Assembly (NCBI GenBank): GCA_009885445.1
Contig: VFKQ01000131.1
Coordinates: 1-13,267, forward strand
Origin: Anaerolineaceae bacterium
Lineage (GTDB): Bacteria; Chloroflexota; Anaerolineae; Anaerolineales; Villigracilaceae
Direction: 5' to 3'
Length of the DNA: 13,267 nt
Position 1 is the stretch's first letter. Every line of letters starts with the position of its first letter. The translations under genes were made by a program, and so were the position numbers. Shown here one piece after another: positions 10,250 to 13,267 of the stretch. Under the pieces are notes generated by a model, which did no database searches, was not told the DNA's origin, and was given only the letters and a program-made list of their open reading frames with translations.

Positions 10250-12865
10250 ATGCCAACCGTCACCGAAATCGTCCATCGTCGTCGTGAACGCCGCGCTGAT
10301 TCCCGTCGGCGAAACGATTCGCGCGTGCGCGCGGGCTGGCTTGGGCTTGGCTACATTTTTTCCGTCGCGCTGGCTGTGGGAATTTTTGCCTTTGCTTTTG
10401 CCTACGCAGATTTGACTCGCGACCTGCCCAACGTGGCGCAACTTCCCGTTTTGCTTAATCCCACCAACGGACTCTTGCTCCAACCCACGCGCCTCACCGA
10501 CCGCTCGGGCGGGGTGACGCTCTTCACCTTTGCCCCCGCTGACGGCGCTCGCACTTATGCGCGTCTGAGCACGTTGCCGCAATCTCTGCGTGACGCGACC
10601 ATCGCCGCCGCCGACATAAATTTCAACGCGCACAACGGCTACACCCTCAGCGGCCTCGACAACCCCGACGCGCATCCCACCCTCGCGCAAAGCCTTGCTT
10701 ACGACTTTTTGCTTTTTGATGAGCCATCCTCACTGCGCCGCGCACTGCGCGAAAGATTATTGGCCGCGCAGATTCAATCAGAATATGGCCGCAACCAAAT
10801 TCTTGAGTGGTATTTAAATTCAGCCAACTATGGTCATTATGCGTTTGGCATAAACGCCGCCGCGCAACTTTATTTCGGCAAAGCCGCGCGTGATTTGACA
10901 TTATCTGAATCAGCAATGCTGGCCGCAGTGGCGCAGGCGCCGAGTCTGAATCCGTTTGACGCGCCGGAGGCGGCGGCGCAACGCGGCGAAGAATTGTTGG
11001 GCGTGATGAAAGATTTAGGATTGATTGATGATGACGAGTATGCGCGAGCGATTCGTGCTATGCCCTCACCCCCGGCCCCTTTGCGAAGCACCCCTGTGGG
11101 GCTCCCGATTACGGGAGAGGGGAGTTCTGCAATTGTGAATCTGGTGATGGCCCAACTCTCCACGCGCTACGACCGTCAGCGCATTGAGCGCGGCGGGTTG
11201 ATCATCGTCTCTACGATTGATTTTGATTTGCAACAACAATCTTTGTGCGTCACGCAAATTTTTTCGGCGCGGCTCGCGGCGCAAGTGCTCGACGAAAACA
11301 ATTGCGCATCGGCGCGTTATCTTTCGTCACCGCCCGCAGACGCGAATCTCGTTGCGCCGTCCGCCAGTGCCATCGTGCTGGATCCGCGCACCGGCCAAAT
11401 TCTCGCGCTGGTTGGTGAGACCACGCGCGGGGTTGAGTCGCCGCACATGAGCGCGCACCCGCCCGGGTCACTGCTTGCGCCGTTCATTTATTTAACGGGC
11501 TTTGCGCGCGGGCTGGGTCCCGCCTCATTAGTGTGGGACATTCCGCAGGGCGACATCCAAAACGGCGACGGAATTTTTCACGGCCCCATGCGACTGCGCG
11601 CCGCGCTGGCCAACGATTATTTAATTCCCGCGTTTGACGTGCTCGCGCAGATGGGCGCACAAAACGCGATTAACACTGCGCGCTCGTTCGGGCTCGACCT
11701 CATAGCGGATTCAGCCTTCGTCAGCGATTCGCCCCCCGCATCTTTGCTCGACGTGGCCGGCGCGTATTCTGTGTTCGCCGCGCAAGGTCTGCGCAACGGA
11801 CAGACTCTCGACGACTCGATTCAACCGTCCATCGTGTTGCGCGTGGACACCATCGAAGGCGCCACGTGGCTCGACTGGTCACAGCCCGAGTCGCAATCCG
11901 TGGTCACGCCGCAGTTGGCGTATTTGATGAATCACATTTTGAGCGATGGCCCAGCGCGCTGGCCGAGTTGGGGCAACCCGAATGTGCTGGAGATTGGTCG
12001 CCCCGCCGCAGTCAAATCCGGCTGGACGGGCGGACCCGACGCGTGGACGGTGGGGTACACGCCGTCGCGGGTTGTCGCCGTGTGGGTTGGTGATTCGAGC
12101 ACCCCCCTCAATCCCCCCCAAGGGGGGGAAGTTAATCCGCCCCCGCAAGCGGAGGCATCTTCCCCCCTTCAGGGGGGAGCGAGGGGGGTCCGCGTTCCCG
12201 CCGCGTTGTGGAGCGCGCTGATGCAAACCGCGAGCGCCTCCCTTGCGCCGGATGGTTGGAGCGCGCCGGTGGGCATCACTGAAATGGACGTGTGCGATCC
12301 TTCGGGCTTGTTGCCCACGAATGACTGTCCCACGATTGTGCGCGAAATTTTCTTGAACGGCTTCGAGCCTGCGCAGGCAGATAATTTATTTCGCGGTTAT
12401 CAAATTAATCGTGAGACGGGTTTGCTGGCCACGGTGTTCACGCCGCCCGAGTTGGTGGAGCGGCGCGTGTTCATGGTCGTTCCGGCGGAGGCAAGAGTCT
12501 GGGCGGCTGAATCCGGCCTGCCCGTCCCGCCCGAAACGTATGACGCGATTCAAGTTGGGGCGCCGAATCCAAACGTCAACATCAGCGCGCCGGCATTGTT
12601 TGCGGACGTGAATGGCATAGTCCAAATTATTGGCACGGCGGCGGGGGAGGGATTCCAATATTATAGAATCCAAGTGGGGCAGGGACTCAACCCGCGCGAG
12701 TGGATTCAAATCGGCGGCGATGTATCCGCGCCTGTGACGAATGGTTTGCTCGCCGAATGGGACACCGCTGGCTTGAGCGGTTTGTATGCGATTCAGTTAA
12801 TTGTGGTGTATGGCGATTCGAGGGTGGAGACGGCGATCACGCAGGTGACGATCACGAATCCGTAA
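10250..12865 (+). CDS. Class A penicillin-binding protein with degenerate active sites
   Basis: 871 residues: Arg-rich cytoplasmic tail (1-28), one membrane helix (29-53), GT51 glycosyltransferase-like domain (about 105-265), transpeptidase-like domain (about 370-660), and a Chloroflexota-type extension ending in an Ig-like part (780-868). Normally such proteins polymerise and cross-link peptidoglycan outside the membrane. The fold-level sequence is clear: RNQILEWYLNSANYG (181-195), YFGKAARDLTLSESAMLAAVAQAPSLNPF and DAWTVGYTPSRVVAVWVGDS (597-616). The catalytic residues are not: EDxxFxxHxG reads ADINFNAHNG (Glu to Ala121), GGSTITQQ is AHPTLAQS, RKxxE is RALRE, SxxK is SLLA (Lys to Ala410), SxN is DYL (456-458); only KTG survives as KSG (589-591). 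Two palindromic repeats lie in frame (272-292, 618-647). The reading frame is intact, so a structural or regulatory role is more likely than decay. Confidence 0.88.
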   Translation: MPTVTEIVHRRRERRADSRRRNDSRVRAGWLGLGYIFSVALAVGIFAFAFAYADLTRDLPNVAQLPVLLNPTNGLLLQPTRLTDRSGGVTLFTFAPADGARTYARLSTLPQSLRDATIAAADINFNAHNGYTLSGLDNPDAHPTLAQSLAYDFLLFDEPSSLRRALRERLLAAQIQSEYGRNQILEWYLNSANYGHYAFGINAAAQLYFGKAARDLTLSESAMLAAVAQAPSLNPFDAPEAAAQRGEELLGVMKDLGLIDDDEYARAIRAMPSPPAPLRSTPVGLPITGEGSSAIVNLVMAQLSTRYDRQRIERGGLIIVSTIDFDLQQQSLCVTQIFSARLAAQVLDENNCASARYLSSPPADANLVAPSASAIVLDPRTGQILALVGETTRGVESPHMSAHPPGSLLAPFIYLTGFARGLGPASLVWDIPQGDIQNGDGIFHGPMRLRAALANDYLIPAFDVLAQMGAQNAINTARSFGLDLIADSAFVSDSPPASLLDVAGAYSVFAAQGLRNGQTLDDSIQPSIVLRVDTIEGATWLDWSQPESQSVVTPQLAYLMNHILSDGPARWPSWGNPNVLEIGRPAAVKSGWTGGPDAWTVGYTPSRVVAVWVGDSSTPLNPPQGGEVNPPPQAEASSPLQGGARGVRVPAALWSALMQTASASLAPDGWSAPVGITEMDVCDPSGLLPTNDCPTIVREIFLNGFEPAQADNLFRGYQINRETGLLATVFTPPELVERRVFMVVPAEARVWAAESGLPVPPETYDAIQVGAPNPNVNISAPALFADVNGIVQIIGTAAGEGFQYYRIQVGQGLNPREWIQIGGDVSAPVTNGLLAEWDTAGLSGLYAIQLIVVYGDSRVETAITQVTITNP
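11064..11124. repeat. GC-rich palindromic repeat, in frame in the PBP gene (first)
   Basis: Begins CCTCACCCCCGGCCCCT and ends GGGAGAGGGGAG, with two inner hairpins: CTCCCG-ATTA-CGGGAG (11102-11117) and CCCC-TGT-GGGG (11091-11101). Shares 14 bases exactly with the folP repeat in the opposite orientation. It encodes a Pro/Gly-rich linker (residues 272-292) between the glycosyltransferase-like and transpeptidase-like domains, where an insertion is tolerable. Confidence 0.7.
12101..12189. repeat. 89-bp compound palindrome, in frame in the PBP gene (second)
   Basis: Outer arms start ACCCCCCTC and end GAGGGGGGT. Each arm contains its own hairpin of the CCCCCC..AAGGGGGG kind, and the arms (12101-12132 and 12158-12189) match each other as an imperfect inverted repeat. 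A third short hairpin (CCGC...GCGG, 12137-12152) sits in the middle. It encodes residues 618-647, directly after the conserved VWVGDS and before AALWSALM, i.e. replacing the short NSPM..VSG loop of normal transpeptidases. Confidence 0.75.
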
Positions 12866-12888
12866 GTCGGAATGGCCTTCCGACTTAC
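12862..12888. terminator. 11-bp hairpin over the PBP stop codon
   Basis: GTAAGTCGGAA-TGGCC-TTCCGACTTAC has perfect 11-bp arms and a 5-base loop, and begins with the stop codon (gTAA). It is immediately followed by a second, U-tailed hairpin, so the two probably act together at the transcript end. Confidence 0.6.
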
Positions 12889-12910
12889 ATCACTTCGGAA
12901 TGATGTTTTT
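12887..12910 (+). terminator. Rho-independent terminator after the PBP gene
   Basis: ACATCA pairs with TGATGT around CTTCGGAA (a UUCG-type loop), followed by TTTTT at 12906-12910. The stem is short but stacked directly on the larger hairpin at 12862-12888. It separates the PBP transcript from the convergent genes on the minus strand. Confidence 0.55.
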
Positions 12911-12974
12911 AAAATTTTGTACTACCTTCGATGTCAGTGAAGAGGAAGGTCACCGTGCCAGTGGGGAGGGTCAT
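12909..12974 (-). pseudogene. N-terminal stump of a class III adenylate/guanylate cyclase
   Basis: On the minus strand an ATG overlapping the upstream stop (TAATG) opens a 21-residue frame, MTLPTGTVTFLFTDIEGSTKF, ended by TAA at 12911-12909. GTVTFLFTDIEGST is the start of class III nucleotidyl cyclase domains, including the first metal-binding Asp (FTD). Full proteins of this kind have hundreds more residues (cyclase, ATPase, TPR). Everything after GSTK is missing and the sequence passes into the PBP terminator. This is a remnant of a gene that once followed the upstream regulator gene in a coupled pair. Confidence 0.65.
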
Positions 12975-13267
12975 TATGAGTTCTCCACTAGCGCAAAGGC
13001 AATGGCATCTTTTAGCGTCATTGCTTTTCCTTTTTCAAAGGCTTTGTTATAGGCATTATCACCAAGCGCGGAACGGATGGTGTTGATGCAGGCTTCGTAA
13101 TCAGGGCGTTCTGCTTCGGTGAGAGGAAAATCATCTTGTTCGCGTACAGTCCAAGACGCGCCAAAGAGTTGCGCGGCGCGTTCTGGTCGTCCGTCCACCA
13201 GCTCCAGGCGCGCCTTGCCCTCGACGAGATGCGCGGGATTAGAAGGGTCGTTGCTCTGATTCAAGTA
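12974..13267 (-). CDS. C-terminal part of a TPR/ATPase regulator (cyclase or LuxR type), partial
   Basis: The frame is open from the right edge of the window to TAA 12976-12974 (97 visible residues); the TTG at 13264 is internal, the tyrosine codon before it being in frame. The segment RPERAAQLFGASWTVREQ...LTEAERPDYEACINTIRSALGDNAYNKAFEKGKAMTLKDAIAFAL has the pattern that ends many multidomain regulators in Chloroflexota and Actinobacteria: NB-ARC/AAA ATPase plus TPRs, led by a cyclase, BTAD or HTH domain. The final alpha-helical unit (LG..a...a...G...t...ai..al) is characteristic. Which N-terminal domain it carries is outside the window; the cyclase stump downstream makes a cyclase-type paralogue likely. 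Confidence 0.6.
   Translation of the reverse strand, partial: YLNQSNDPSNPAHLVEGKARLELVDGRPERAAQLFGASWTVREQDDFPLTEAERPDYEACINTIRSALGDNAYNKAFEKGKAMTLKDAIAFALVENS

Noticed and set aside
12101..12189. Strong hairpins in the PBP gene considered as a terminator or as a frame break
   Set aside because: The frame continues through into conserved transpeptidase-like and C-terminal sequence, and there is no T run.

Overview
The window looks like a chromosomal piece of a Chloroflexota bacterium, most likely an Anaerolineae/Anaerolineales member. This rests on remembered gene types (XPB/Ssl2-like helicase-domain protein without a motor, cyclase/TPR regulators, Chloroflexota-style penicillin-binding protein with its long C-terminal extension) and on abundant short repeats in gene gaps; no marker gene is present, so the assignment is an inference. 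Coding DNA is fairly GC-rich. There is no rRNA, tRNA, CRISPR array, transposase or phage gene.

Layout. 1-1261 (+): C-terminal part of a GT-C membrane glycosyltransferase, cut by the window edge. 1262-1465: gap with degenerate repeats and a 17-bp dyad just before the next gene. 1466-1747 (+): winged-helix regulator whose 3' half is gone, joined tail-to-tail at about 1689-1694 to the N-terminal 63 residues of a DprE1-like FAD oxidoreductase (1877-1689, -). Upstream of that fragment on the minus strand lie an AT-rich three-helix membrane protein (2257-1910) and an intact DprE2-like short-chain dehydrogenase (3078-2299). 3199-4467 (+): GAF-GGDEF diguanylate cyclase. 4641-5564: YegS/DagK-type lipid kinase. 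5633-7282: XPB-like helicase-domain protein. 7493-7915: small SpoIIAA/STAS-like protein. 8018-8908: dihydropteroate synthase (folP). 8936-10201: TPR plus double zinc-ribbon protein. 10250-12865: class A penicillin-binding protein. The right edge (minus strand) has the C-terminal end of a cyclase/LuxR-type TPR regulator and, overlapping its stop, a 21-residue stump of a second class III nucleotide cyclase gene.

Two themes stand out. First, the penicillin-binding protein keeps its fold-level sequence but has lost catalytic residues in both halves: the Glu of the glycosyltransferase EDxxF motif, the Lys of SxxK and the whole SxN triad. It reads as a double pseudoenzyme rather than a cell-wall polymerase.

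Second, the window is saturated with small repeats that invade genes. GC-rich palindromes lie in frame inside folP (once) and the penicillin-binding protein (twice). Short 7-9-bp tandem repeats lie in frame in the XPB-like gene. An 8-bp tandem repeat (consensus about GTAMACAV) begins at or supplies the stop codon of three genes, and inverted repeats overlap further stop codons. Two copies of a 90-110-bp palindromic element sit in gaps, one with a 24-bp repeat nested in its arm. Two broken-gene junctions (about 1690 and about 12910) suggest repeated small-scale rearrangement.
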